This document shows positions 25,548-33,579 of a stretch of 35,259 nucleotides of DNA, piece by piece. This DNA is from Planctomycetota bacterium. Lineage in GTDB: Bacteria > Planctomycetota > UBA1135 > GCA-002686595. The position numbers were made by a program, and so were the translations under genes. Position 1 is the stretch's first letter, and each line of letters begins with the position of its first letter. The notes beneath the pieces were generated by a model. The model saw nothing but the letters and a program-made list of their open reading frames with translations, had not been told where the DNA came from and made no database searches. Location: assembly GCA_002720975.1 (NCBI GenBank), contig PBIX01000071.1, positions 1-35,259 on the forward strand. Reading direction: 5' to 3'.

Positions 25548-27308
25548 ATGCCGACCCCGTACGGTGCGCGCCAAAGGCGTCAGGGCCTAGCCGCCGTCCT
25601 CGTCATCGGACTCTTCGGTGGGCTGCTCTATTTGGCGAGCGGAGCCCGCCTCAAGCCAGCCGACTTCACCTTCAACAACGGCACCGAGGTCTCCACCCTC
25701 GACCCGGCCACGGTCACAGGCGTCCCTGAGGGGCGCGTCCTGAGGGCCATCTTCGAGGGCCTCGTGATCAAGGACCCGCTGACCCTCGCTCCCGAGCCAG
25801 GCATGGCCGAGAGCTGGGAGGTCTCCGAGGACGGCCTCACCTACACCTTCCACATGCGCGAGGACGCGCGTTGGAGCGACGGGCACCCGGTCACCTCCGA
25901 GGATTTCTACTACTCCTTCGAGCGTTTCCTCAACCCGGGCACGGCGGCGTACTACGCCTACCAGCTCTGGTATGTGCGCGGCGCACAGGCCTACACCAAG
26001 GAGGTCAACGAGAACGGCGAGCCGCTCAATGATTTCTCCACGGTGGGTATCCGGACCGAGGGACCGAGCACCCTGGTGATCGAGCTGGAGGCGCCCACCC
26101 CGTTCTTCGTGGACCTGATGGGGTTCTACCCCCTGTTCCCCGTCAGCCGCCGCAACATCGAGTCCGCCCAGAAGGAGTGGCCCGATTCCTGGGAGATCCG
26201 CTGGCTGCGCCCGGAGAACATCATCACCAACGGCCCCTACCGGGTCGATTACCGACGCGTGAACGACCGCATCCGGCTGGTCAAGAACGAGACCTACTGG
26301 GACGCGGACAACGTGGCCCTCAACACCATCGACGTGCTGGCCATCGAGCAGGACGCCACCATGCTCAACGTCTACCTGACGGGCGGCGCGGACCTCATCG
26401 ATAGAGTCAACACCAACGTGGTGCGGGAGATGATGGAGCGTGAGGACTTCACGCCGGTCCCCTACCTGGGCACCTACTTCTATCGGGTCAACACCACCAA
26501 GCCCCCCTACGATGACGTGCGGGTCCGCGAGGCCCTGTCCCTGACCATCCCGCGCGCCCAGATCGCCACCGACATCATGAAGATGGGCCAGGTCCCCGCC
26601 TATGGCCTGGTTCCCCCGGGCATGCCCGGGTACGCCAGCGCGGAGTGCCGTAAAGAGGACACCGAGCGCGCCCGGGCCCTGCTGGCGGAGGCGGGCTTCC
26701 CCGAGGGCAAGGACTTCCCCCCCATCGAGATCCACTACAACACCTCAGAAGCCCATGCGCAGATCGCCCAGGTGATCGCCCTCGCCTGGCAGAGGGACCT
26801 GGGTATTCGCGCCAAGCTGCGCAACGAAGAGTGGAAGGTCTACCTGGACACCCAGAACACCCTGCGCTTCGATGTCTCGCGCTCGGCGTGGATCGGGGAC
26901 TACGTGGACCCCAACACCTTCAGCGACATGTTCGTGACCGGGGGCGAGAACAACAAGACCGGCTGGGGGCACCCCGAGTACGACCGCCTGATCGCGGCCG
27001 CCGCAGCCACGGTGGATGTGGAGCAGCGCCTTGAGCAGCTACGCCAGGCTGAGGCCTTGCTGATGGAAGAGCTGCCCATCCTGCCCATCTACTTCTACGT
27101 CACCCAGAACGTGGTGGCTCCGCGCCTGGGGGGCTACTACGAGAACATCCAGGACGAGCACTTCCCCAAGCACTGGTATTGGATGGATGACGACGAGCTG
27201 GCGGCCAAGCGCGCCACCTACACGCACGGGAAGAACCTGGTGGACCCCCACGGTCCGGCGGCGGGCATGTACTCACCGGCCGAGATGCGCAGGAGAGCCC
27301 AGAGGTGA
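25548..27308 (+). CDS. oppA: oligopeptide-binding protein, OppA type (right set)
   Basis: This 586-residue protein is the binding component of the right importer. Residues 13-33 are hydrophobic with a basic start and no lipobox, so it is either secreted or tethered by this helix. The OppA-type core is clear: NGTEVSTLDPATVTGVPEGRV near residue 45, YTFHMREDARWSDGHPVTSED near 100, and near 445 the classic block WIGDYVDPNTFSDMFVTG followed by KTGWGHPEYDRLI. The last 45 residues, after HFPKHWYWMDDDE, are an added tail. ATG at 25548 has no ribosome site. It is the first gene of a five-gene rightward operon whose joints overlap by 1-4 bases. It is clearly different from the left binding protein. Confidence 0.92.
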   Translation: MPTPYGARQRRQGLAAVLVIGLFGGLLYLASGARLKPADFTFNNGTEVSTLDPATVTGVPEGRVLRAIFEGLVIKDPLTLAPEPGMAESWEVSEDGLTYTFHMREDARWSDGHPVTSEDFYYSFERFLNPGTAAYYAYQLWYVRGAQAYTKEVNENGEPLNDFSTVGIRTEGPSTLVIELEAPTPFFVDLMGFYPLFPVSRRNIESAQKEWPDSWEIRWLRPENIITNGPYRVDYRRVNDRIRLVKNETYWDADNVALNTIDVLAIEQDATMLNVYLTGGADLIDRVNTNVVREMMEREDFTPVPYLGTYFYRVNTTKPPYDDVRVREALSLTIPRAQIATDIMKMGQVPAYGLVPPGMPGYASAECRKEDTERARALLAEAGFPEGKDFPPIEIHYNTSEAHAQIAQVIALAWQRDLGIRAKLRNEEWKVYLDTQNTLRFDVSRSAWIGDYVDPNTFSDMFVTGGENNKTGWGHPEYDRLIAAAAATVDVEQRLEQLRQAEALLMEELPILPIYFYVTQNVVAPRLGGYYENIQDEHFPKHWYWMDDDELAAKRATYTHGKNLVDPHGPAAGMYSPAEMRRRAQR

Positions 27309-28294
27309 CACGCTTCCTCCTGAGACGCCTGCTCTGGTTTGCCATCACGATGTTCGTGGTGATGAGCGTCTCTTTTGTCCTCATGCGCTCCGTCAAGGGC
27401 GGACCGTTCGACCAGGACCGCAACGTCGAGCCCGCCATCGAGCAGAACCTGAAGAAGAAGTACCACCTGGACTGGCCCATGTGGAAGCAGTTCCTGCACT
27501 ACGTGGGCCCCCTGAATCTGGACGAGCGTGGCCCCTTCGGAGAGGGGGAGCACAGCGGCGAGAAGACCTTCGGGGGAGTCCTCTCCGGCGACTTCGGGCC
27601 CTCCTTCCGCTATAGGGACTACACGGTCAACGACATCATCGGGCAGTCCCTGCCCATCTCCGCCCTGCTCGGGATCGTGGCCATGATGTGGGCCCTGGCC
27701 CTGGGCATATCCACGGGCATCGCCTCGGCCCTGCGCCGGGGCAGCGGGCTCGATCTGGCCATGCGGCTGGCGGCCACGGGCGGCATCGCCCTGCCCAACT
27801 TCGTCATCGCCGGGTTCCTGATCATCTGCTTCGTGTTCCTGATACCACTCTTCCCGGTGGCGGGCTGGGGCTCCATCCGCACCATGATCCTGCCGGGCTT
27901 CTGCCTGGGGCTGGTGTTTGCCGCCTACATCTCACGCCTGACGCGCACCGGCATGCTGGAGGCCCTCTCCCAGGAGCACATCCGCACCGCCCACGCCAAG
28001 GGGCTCAGCCCGCGCACGGTCGTCATGCGCCATGCCCTGAAGGGCGGCCTGCTGCCCGTGGTCAGCTACCTGGGTCCGGCCACGGCCGGCATCCTCACGG
28101 GCAGCCTGGTCATCGAGCGCATCTTCTTCATCCCCGGCACGGGCTCGCACTTCGTCAACAGCGCCATCAACCGCGACTACACGCTGGCCATGGGCGTGAC
28201 CATCCTCTACACGGTGCTGGTCTACTCCCTGAACCTGGTCGTCGATCTGATCTACACCCTGCTCGACCCGCGCATCGAACTGGAGGACGAGTGA
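27305..28294 (+). CDS. oppB: oligopeptide ABC permease, OppB type (right set)
   Basis: This 329-residue inner-membrane permease has span 1 at about 9-29, a periplasmic loop of about 75 residues, and the permease core with an EAA loop SQEHIRTAHAKGLSPRTVV (about 222). It ends DPRIELEDE. The GTG start at 27305 overlaps the oppA stop by 4 bp (GTGA) and has AGGAG at 27291-27295, nine bases upstream. Length is normal for OppB, in contrast with the left set. Confidence 0.93.
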   Translation: MTRFLLRRLLWFAITMFVVMSVSFVLMRSVKGGPFDQDRNVEPAIEQNLKKKYHLDWPMWKQFLHYVGPLNLDERGPFGEGEHSGEKTFGGVLSGDFGPSFRYRDYTVNDIIGQSLPISALLGIVAMMWALALGISTGIASALRRGSGLDLAMRLAATGGIALPNFVIAGFLIICFVFLIPLFPVAGWGSIRTMILPGFCLGLVFAAYISRLTRTGMLEALSQEHIRTAHAKGLSPRTVVMRHALKGGLLPVVSYLGPATAGILTGSLVIERIFFIPGTGSHFVNSAINRDYTLAMGVTILYTVLVYSLNLVVDLIYTLLDPRIELEDE

Positions 28295-29427
28295 GCTCCT
28301 CCCAACCGAAAAAGAACAGCGATACCCGCTGGGATCTGGGCGGCGGAGACCTGGACCGACTCCTCGCAGAGGCCAAGGCCAGCAAGGGTGAGAGCCTGTG
28401 GAACGACTCCTGGCGCCGGCTCAAGATCAACCGGCCGGCATGGTGGTCTCTGCGCTTCCTGGGGTTGTTCGCCCTGATGTCCGTTCTGGCGCCCCTGCTC
28501 CCCCTGCGCTCGCCGGTGGTTGTCAATACAGCCCTTGGTGCCCAAGCGCCGAGCCTGACCTGGGGCGATCACGAGTTCCTGAACGACGTTCCAACCGAGG
28601 ATGAGATAACGGAGCGACACATCCAGGACTCCTACTGGGAGCTGTCCGGACTGGATCAGCTCCTCGTGCACGCCCGTGTAGGGGTGTTCAGCCGCTGGCA
28701 GACAGGCCATTGGCTGGGCACGGACCACCTGGGCCGCGACCTGCTCTCGCGCCTGATCTGGGGCAGCCGTACCTCGATTCTCGTGGCCCTGGCCGCGACC
28801 TTCTGCAGCCTGCTCATCGGCGTTGTGTACGGGGCCTTCTCCGGGCTCGCAGGTGGGCGCGTGGACAACCTGATGATGCGCGTGGTGGACGTGCTCTACT
28901 CCATCCCGTTCATCTTTGTGGTGATCTTCCTGATCACGCTCATCGGCGACTACCGCATGCTGCTCGAAGAGAAGATGGGGCTCGACAGGGAGAAGGTCTT
29001 CTACCTGGTCATCGGCGCCATCTACTGGTTGACCATGGCGCGCGTGGTACGCGGACAGGTGCTGTCCCTGAAAAACTCCGAGTTCATCGAGGCCTCGCGG
29101 GTCCTGGGTGCCTCCACAACCCGCATCCTGTTCCAGCACATCGTGCCCAACGTGCTCTCCATCGTGGTGGTCTACCTGACCCTGACGATCCCCTCCGTCA
29201 TGCTCTTCGAGGCCTTCCTCTCTTTCCTGGGCCTGGGTATCGAACCGCCCAAGGTCTCCTGGGGAACGATCGCGGTGGAAGCCACCTCGGCCATCAATCC
29301 CCTGCGGCTCTTCTGGTGGATGGTGGTCTTCCTGGCCATGGCCATGGGCTCCGCCCTCCTGGCACTGAACATCCTCGGGGATGGCCTGCGCGACGCGCTG
29401 GACCCCCGCATGCGAGGCAAGGACTGA
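28291..29427 (+). CDS. oppC: oligopeptide ABC permease, OppC type (right set)
   Basis: This 378-residue permease starts with GTG at 28291, which overlaps the oppB stop by 4 bp and has GGAGG four bases upstream. After a charged cytoplasmic start of about 45 residues comes span 1 (about 52-72), a periplasmic segment of about 70 residues, then GTDHLGRDLLSRLIWGSRTS (about 145) and the permease core with an EAA loop KNSEFIEASRVLGAS (about 262). The N-terminus and first loop are somewhat longer than in E. coli OppC, nearer to YejE-type permeases. The frame is also open far upstream (to 27688), but that part overlaps oppB out of frame and is not coding. Confidence 0.92.
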   Translation: MSSSQPKKNSDTRWDLGGGDLDRLLAEAKASKGESLWNDSWRRLKINRPAWWSLRFLGLFALMSVLAPLLPLRSPVVVNTALGAQAPSLTWGDHEFLNDVPTEDEITERHIQDSYWELSGLDQLLVHARVGVFSRWQTGHWLGTDHLGRDLLSRLIWGSRTSILVALAATFCSLLIGVVYGAFSGLAGGRVDNLMMRVVDVLYSIPFIFVVIFLITLIGDYRMLLEEKMGLDREKVFYLVIGAIYWLTMARVVRGQVLSLKNSEFIEASRVLGASTTRILFQHIVPNVLSIVVVYLTLTIPSVMLFEAFLSFLGLGIEPPKVSWGTIAVEATSAINPLRLFWWMVVFLAMAMGSALLALNILGDGLRDALDPRMRGKD

Positions 29428-30422
29428 TGGCTCTCCTGGACGTGAACGACCTGCGCGTGCGCTTCGAGACCCACCACGGGACCGTGCGTGCCGTGGACGG
29501 TGTCAGCTTCAGCCTGGACGAGGGCGAGACCCTGGGGCTGGTGGGTGAGTCCGGCTCGGGCAAGTCCGTGACCAACCTGGGCATCATGGGCCTGGTGCCC
29601 TCGCCCCCCGGGGTCGTTGAGGCCGGTCACGTGCTCTTGGAGGGCCGCGACCTGGTGCAGATGAGCGACGCGCAGCTGCGTGGCGTGCGTGGCAATGAGG
29701 TCTCGATGATCTTCCAGGACCCCATGACCTCGCTCAATCCGCTCCTGACCATCGAACGGCAGCTGACCGAGGTGCTGGAGTTGCACCGCAACATGACCCG
29801 CGCCGAGGCCCGCCGGGCCGCAGCCAAGGGCCTGGACGAGGTGGGCATCCCCGAACCCGAGCGGCGCCTGGACCAGTACCCCCACGAGCTGTCCGGGGGT
29901 ATGCGCCAGCGGGTCATGATCGCCATGGGCCTGCTGTGCGAGCCCAAGCTGCTCCTGGCGGACGAGCCCACGACAGCCCTCGACGTGACCATCCAGGCCC
30001 AGATCCTGGAGCTGATGAAGGACCTTCAAGAGCGCCGGGGCACAGCCATCATCCTGGTCACCCACGACCTGGGGGTGGTGGCGGGCATGGCCGATCGGGT
30101 GCACGTGATGTACGCGGGTCGCTTGGTGGAAACCGGTCCGATCGGCCCGCTCTTCAAGGACCCCCGTCACCCCTACACTCGCGGCCTGCTGCAAAGCGTG
30201 CCCCGTCTGACCGGCGACCCCGATGTGGCCCTGGACTCCATCCCCGGTCAGCCCCCTGATCTGGCGGCGCTGCCCCCCGGTTGTTCCTTCGCTCCACGCT
30301 GCGGCTTCGCCAAGCCCACGTGCGAGTTGGATCGACCAGCCCTGGATCTCATTCCCTCTCAGGATTCCCGCAGCAGCGCCTGCTTCGAGACCGAGAACCT
30401 GCTTGGGGAGTCCGACCAATGA
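29427..30422 (+). CDS. oppD: oligopeptide ABC importer ATPase, OppD type (right set)
   Basis: This 331-residue ATPase has Walker A GESGSGKS (40-47), signature [14 protein letters not shown] near 154, Walker [13 protein letters not shown] near 175 and H-loop LVTHDLGVV. The C-terminal oligopeptide domain has a GCSFAPRCGFAKPTC cysteine pattern. The ATG overlaps the oppC stop by a single base (TGATG), and AAGGA lies four bases upstream, so translation is coupled. It forms a pair with the OppF-type protein just after it. Confidence 0.93.
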   Translation: MALLDVNDLRVRFETHHGTVRAVDGVSFSLDEGETLGLVGESGSGKSVTNLGIMGLVPSPPGVVEAGHVLLEGRDLVQMSDAQLRGVRGNEVSMIFQDPMTSLNPLLTIERQLTEVLELHRNMTRAEARRAAAKGLDEVGIPEPERRLDQYPHELSGGMRQRVMIAMGLLCEPKLLLADEPTTALDVTIQAQILELMKDLQERRGTAIILVTHDLGVVAGMADRVHVMYAGRLVETGPIGPLFKDPRHPYTRGLLQSVPRLTGDPDVALDSIPGQPPDLAALPPGCSFAPRCGFAKPTCELDRPALDLIPSQDSRSSACFETENLLGESDQ

Positions 30423-31411
30423 GCAGTCCAATCCTCGAGGTACGCGACCTGTGCAAGTACTTCCCCATGGGCAAGAGCGGCTGGCGCGGGGGCGGCCAGG
30501 ACTGGCTCAAGGCCGTGGATGGAGTGTCGTTCGACCTGCACCCGGGGCAGACGCTCGGCCTGGTGGGCGAGTCCGGCTGCGGCAAGTCCACCTGCGCGCG
30601 CACCATAGTCGGGCTCTACCCCCCCACCTCGGGCACGATCCGTTTCAAGGGCAATGACCTGGGCTCCCTGAGTCCCAGAGGTTGGGCACCGTACCGACGC
30701 AAGATCCAGATGATCTTCCAGGATCCCTTCGCCTCCCTGGACCCGCGCCAGACCGTGGGCTCGATCCTCACCGAGCCCATGGCCATCCACAAGCTGGGCA
30801 AGCCTCGCGACCGACGCCTGCGTTCGATGCAGCTATTGGAGGCCGTGGGCCTCAACCCGCGCCACCTCTACCGCTACCCGCACGAGTTCTCCGGGGGACA
30901 ACGGCAGCGAATCGGCATCGCCCGCGCTCTGGCCCTGGAGCCCGAGGTCATCATCTGCGACGAGCCCGTGTCCGCCCTGGACGTGTCCATCCAGGCCCAG
31001 GTCATCAACCTGCTGGGTGAGCTTCAGGAGCAGTTCAACCTCGCCTACCTCTTCATCGCCCACGACCTGGCGGTGGTACGCCACATCTGTCAGCAGGTGG
31101 CTGTCATGTATCTGGGGCGCGTGGTGGAGGTAGCCGACAGGGACACTCTCTTCGCCAACCCCTCTCACCCCTACACCCGCTCTCTGCTCTCCGCCGTCCC
31201 CCACGTGGACCCCGAAGTCGAGAGCGTGCGCCAGCGCATCGTGCTCCGAGGGGACGTGCCCTCCCCCCTCGATCCCCCCTCGGGGTGCACCTTCCATCCG
31301 CGCTGCCCGGAACAGGATCAGGTGCAGGGCGACCGTTGCAGCGTCGAGGTTCCATTGCTGCAGAGCTGCGGCTCAGGCGACCAGCAGCGCACGTGCCACC
31401 TGGATACCTAA
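30419..31411 (+). CDS. oppF: oligopeptide ABC importer ATPase, OppF type (right set)
   Basis: This 330-residue ATPase has Walker A GESGCGKS (50-57), signature [15 protein letters not shown] near 157, Walker B VIICDEPVSALD near 178, H-loop IAHDLAVVRH, and a C-terminal oligopeptide domain with GCTFHPRCPEQDQ and further cysteines. The ATG at 30419 overlaps the oppD stop by 4 bp and has GGGGAG eight bases upstream. An in-frame start at 30281 would lie inside oppD and is rejected. It is the last gene of the operon; a terminator follows 160 bases later. Confidence 0.93.
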   Translation: MSSPILEVRDLCKYFPMGKSGWRGGGQDWLKAVDGVSFDLHPGQTLGLVGESGCGKSTCARTIVGLYPPTSGTIRFKGNDLGSLSPRGWAPYRRKIQMIFQDPFASLDPRQTVGSILTEPMAIHKLGKPRDRRLRSMQLLEAVGLNPRHLYRYPHEFSGGQRQRIGIARALALEPEVIICDEPVSALDVSIQAQVINLLGELQEQFNLAYLFIAHDLAVVRHICQQVAVMYLGRVVEVADRDTLFANPSHPYTRSLLSAVPHVDPEVESVRQRIVLRGDVPSPLDPPSGCTFHPRCPEQDQVQGDRCSVEVPLLQSCGSGDQQRTCHLDT

Positions 31412-31573
31412 GGCATACGTAAGCGTCCGTGAGCCCCCCCACAGGGGTGCCGGGGGGACCACAGGCATCCATGGGTTTTACAAAGTTGCCGGTAACCTTT
31501 TGGGGATCCCTGCGTAGAACCAGATGAACGCGCGGGAGCTGGCAGGCACCCCGACGTTCGGAGGATTGCCTCA

Positions 31574-31615
31574 GAGGCGCAGCATACTTCCCATGTGCTG
31601 CGCCTCCTTCGTTCT
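31574..31615 (+). terminator. intrinsic terminator after the right importer operon
   Basis: A perfect 11-bp stem (GAGGCGCAGCA at 31574-31584 with TGCTGCGCCTC at 31596-31606) encloses an 11-base loop and is followed by CTTCGTTCT. It ends the oppABCDF transcript just before the convergent crcB stop. The 234-base gap before crcB also has a G/C-run hairpin near 31435-31457 and an AT-rich pocket at 31475-31502 without a clear -10; a 42-codon frame at 31524-31652 runs through the terminator and is not taken as a gene. Confidence 0.65.
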
Positions 31616-31645
31616 ACACTCCACGTCCGAGAGCCCGGAAGGCCT

Positions 31646-32023
31646 CTAGCTCGCCCCCTGGGTCCACAGGGCGCCCAGCCAGACCGCGCCAAGACCCAGG
31701 GCGAGGTTCAACCCCACATTGAGCAGGGCCCGCCCGAGCTGGCCCTCGCCGAACAGGCGCAGGGTCTCGTGCCCGAAGGTGGAGAAGGTGGTGAACGAAC
31801 CCAGAAGCCCCACGACGAGGAACAGGCGCGCATTCTCGGAGAGGCCGGAGTGGTCCTGGGAGAGCCCCAAGAGCGCCCCTATCCCCAGGCAGCCCAGAAT
31901 ATTGACCGCCAGGGTCCCCAGGGGATAGCTGCCCCCCAGGGCCGCTCGCAGCCACTGGGACAGGCCGTAGCGGGACACGGCTCCCAGGAAGCCACCCGCG
32001 CCCACACACAGGAGAGTCTGCAT
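31646..32023 (-). CDS. crcB: fluoride channel CrcB/Fluc
   Basis: This 125-residue inner-membrane protein has four hydrophobic spans and the CrcB/Fluc signature blocks: GGFLGAVSRYGLSQW (about 10-24), LAVNILGCLGIGALLG (about 38-53), and GLLGSFTTFSTFGHE (about 73-87) with the Phe-box residues that line the fluoride path. Fluc proteins work as antiparallel dimers that let fluoride leave the cell. The ATG at 32023 gives the standard N-terminus directly before span 1; an upstream in-frame start at 32086 would add 21 residues across a hairpin and is rejected. No Shine-Dalgarno is visible. It converges with oppF and diverges from the glycosyltransferase gene. Confidence 0.93.
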   Translation of the reverse strand: MQTLLCVGAGGFLGAVSRYGLSQWLRAALGGSYPLGTLAVNILGCLGIGALLGLSQDHSGLSENARLFLVVGLLGSFTTFSTFGHETLRLFGEGQLGRALLNVGLNLALGLGAVWLGALWTQGAS

Positions 32024-32053
32024 GGATGGAGAGTACGCCGCCGGGAGCCCCGG

Positions 32054-32092
32054 AAAAAGGCCGGGCGGGTGCGCATGACCACGCACCCGCCC
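32054..32092 (-). terminator. terminator-like hairpin in the crcB leader
   Basis: Read leftward, a perfect 11-bp stem (GGGCGGGTGCG at 32092-32082 with CGCACCCGCCC at 32073-32063) with an 8-base loop is followed by GGCC and then TTTTT (32058-32054). This lies 31 bases before the crcB start codon. Its place suggests leader attenuation of crcB, as in riboswitch-controlled genes. I looked for the fluoride aptamer consensus (GAUG ... UGAUG-CUCCUAC type) just upstream and did not find it. It may instead stop transcripts entering from the right. Confidence 0.5.
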
Positions 32093-32270
32093 AGGCGCGA
32101 ACGCCCTCCGGCCCCGCTGCCCGCAGGAGCCGGAGGAGACTCGCTGAAAGACCGGGGTGAGCCCGTCACTGCCAGGTTCGGGCCCACTCGATCCGGTGCC
32201 CTCTTGATCAACTTCCGTGCCACACCGTGGCCCCGCTGGAGGGGTCCTGGGGGCCTATCAGGTGGGTGTA

Positions 32271-32309
32271 TGTGCGATTCCGCACACCCTGTGTGCGCCC
32301 AGCGCACAC
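32271..32309. promoter_or_regulatory. double dyad operator in the crcB / glycosyltransferase gap
   Basis: Two perfect inverted repeats stand side by side: TGTGCG-attc-CGCACA (32271-32286) and GTGTGCGC-cca-GCGCACAC (32291-32309). Their centres are 21.5 bases apart, two helical turns, and the four half-sites (TGTGCG or CGCACA) start at 32271, 32281, 32292 and 32303. The first dyad has the TGTG-N8-CACA form used by Crp/Fnr-family regulators, with C in place of the usual A at position 5. It lies 115 bases before the glycosyltransferase ATG and about 250 before crcB. The rest of the 400-base gap (32024-32423) holds the hairpin at 32054-32092 and no gene or clear promoter that I can support. Confidence 0.5.
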
Positions 32310-32423
32310 TTTCCCAAGAGGCTGGGATGCCCCCTGACGATGGAGGACGCCCGTCGGGACCATTAGGCTCGGGCAGAGCCCCGGCCCGGTTCCCCACGCC
32401 CGGCTCTCGATACCCTCCCCGCG

Positions 32424-33533
32424 ATGGACCCCCACACACCCAAACCGCTACGTGTCGGCTTCGACGTGACGAGCGTGACGAGCCACCGCACACGTGGGAT
32501 TGCGAGCTACATCAGAGCCCTGCTCCCGGCCCTGGAGGCAGCCGCCCCGTGGGTCGATCCCGTCCTGTTCCTGCGCAACGAGCGCTGGCTCCGAAAGGAG
32601 GCTCTTGCCGACCTGCTCCCGGAAGCAGAACGACGCTGGATCCTCGACCCTCTCAAGGCACCCCTTGGAGACCTCGACGTCTACCACGGGATGGGGACCC
32701 ACCTCCCTCGCCGCAGCAGGACCCCGCGCAGCTTCACCCTCCATGACCTGCGCAGCTTCGACCTGGACGGGGTCTCGCCAGAGGAGAGCAGCAGGCGGGT
32801 GAAGACCATCAGGCGTGCGGATCGAATCCTCTGCATCTCGGAGTATGGCCGCGGCCGGCTCCTGCACCACATCCCGGACCTTCCCCCTCAAGACATCGAG
32901 GTCATCCATCACGGCGTAGACCACGAGAGATTCAGGCCGCGGGACAGGGCCGAGTGTGAAGCGGCCTTGTCGGATGTGGGAATCCGAGCACCCTTCCTGT
33001 TGCAGCTCGGGAGCTTCTTCCCCCACAAGAACCTGTCCCTCTCAATCGAGAGCTACGCGCGCTCGCGGGCAAGGAAAGAAGGTGTTCTTCTGGCCCTCAT
33101 AGGCGGAGGGAGCAAGGACCACTCGACTCAGCTCAAGCAGCGCTGCACGGAGCTCGGCTTGAATGAGGAGGTACTCTGGGTTGACGGTCTGGCAGCCCCG
33201 GCGGTCCCCCTCGTCCTGGCAGCCGCAGAGGCCCTGCTCTTCCCTTCACGCTATGAGGGCTTCGGGTTGCCCATTCTGGAGGCCATGGCCTCGGGGGTTG
33301 TGGGCGTGAGCTCCAACTGCGCCTGCCTTCCGGAGATCGTCGGCGATGTGTGGCAGGGCTGTGATCCCGATGACGCCGACAGCTTCAGCGCAGCGCTCGA
33401 TGAGGCGCTCTTCGATGGGGAGAAGAGGGCCGAGCGGATCCGCGCAGGGCTCGAACGCGCGCGCGCGTTCACCTGGGAGCGCTGTGCGGCTCGAACAGCT
33501 GAGTTCCTCGCTGCGACGACCCGGTCGGGTTGA
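32424..33533 (+). CDS. GT4-type glycosyltransferase
   Basis: This 369-residue cytosolic protein has the GT-B two-domain layout of family 4 glycosyltransferases, which transfer a sugar from a nucleotide donor (often mannose or glucose) to a polysaccharide or lipid. The N-terminal domain begins VGFDVTSVTSHRTRGIASYI (acceptor side). The linker region has ISEYGRGRLLHHI and VIHHGVDHERFRPRD (about 130-175), and the donor domain contains LLQLGSFFPHKNL (about 190) and the E-x7-E motif in YEGFGLPILE (E278, E286) that binds the donor sugar. No membrane span is seen. There is no ribosome site before the ATG. It stands alone, rightward, beside a double dyad operator, and converges with the GH99-like gene 46 bases later. 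Confidence 0.88.
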   Translation: MDPHTPKPLRVGFDVTSVTSHRTRGIASYIRALLPALEAAAPWVDPVLFLRNERWLRKEALADLLPEAERRWILDPLKAPLGDLDVYHGMGTHLPRRSRTPRSFTLHDLRSFDLDGVSPEESSRRVKTIRRADRILCISEYGRGRLLHHIPDLPPQDIEVIHHGVDHERFRPRDRAECEAALSDVGIRAPFLLQLGSFFPHKNLSLSIESYARSRARKEGVLLALIGGGSKDHSTQLKQRCTELGLNEEVLWVDGLAAPAVPLVLAAAEALLFPSRYEGFGLPILEAMASGVVGVSSNCACLPEIVGDVWQGCDPDDADSFSAALDEALFDGEKRAERIRAGLERARAFTWERCAARTAEFLAATTRSG

Positions 33534-33579
33534 GCCACGGGTGCGCTCTCCGCCGGGAGCGGGGGCCGAGGAGCCGGCG

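Noticed and set aside
27688..28290. Longer OppC protein from an upstream start
   Set aside because: The extension lies out of frame inside oppB and is rich in His, Pro and Gly, a shadow; the GTG at 28291 has a ribosome site.
31470..31612. Possible small RNA between an AT-rich pocket and the terminator
   Set aside because: TTTACA at 31477-31482 resembles a -35, but no acceptable -10 follows at 16-19 bases.
31524..31652. 42-codon open frame after oppF
   Set aside because: No ribosome site, and it runs through the intrinsic terminator at 31574-31606.
32093..32200. Fluoride or guanidine riboswitch aptamer upstream of crcB
   Set aside because: I could not match the conserved bases of either aptamer by eye; only the hairpin with its T tract is kept.
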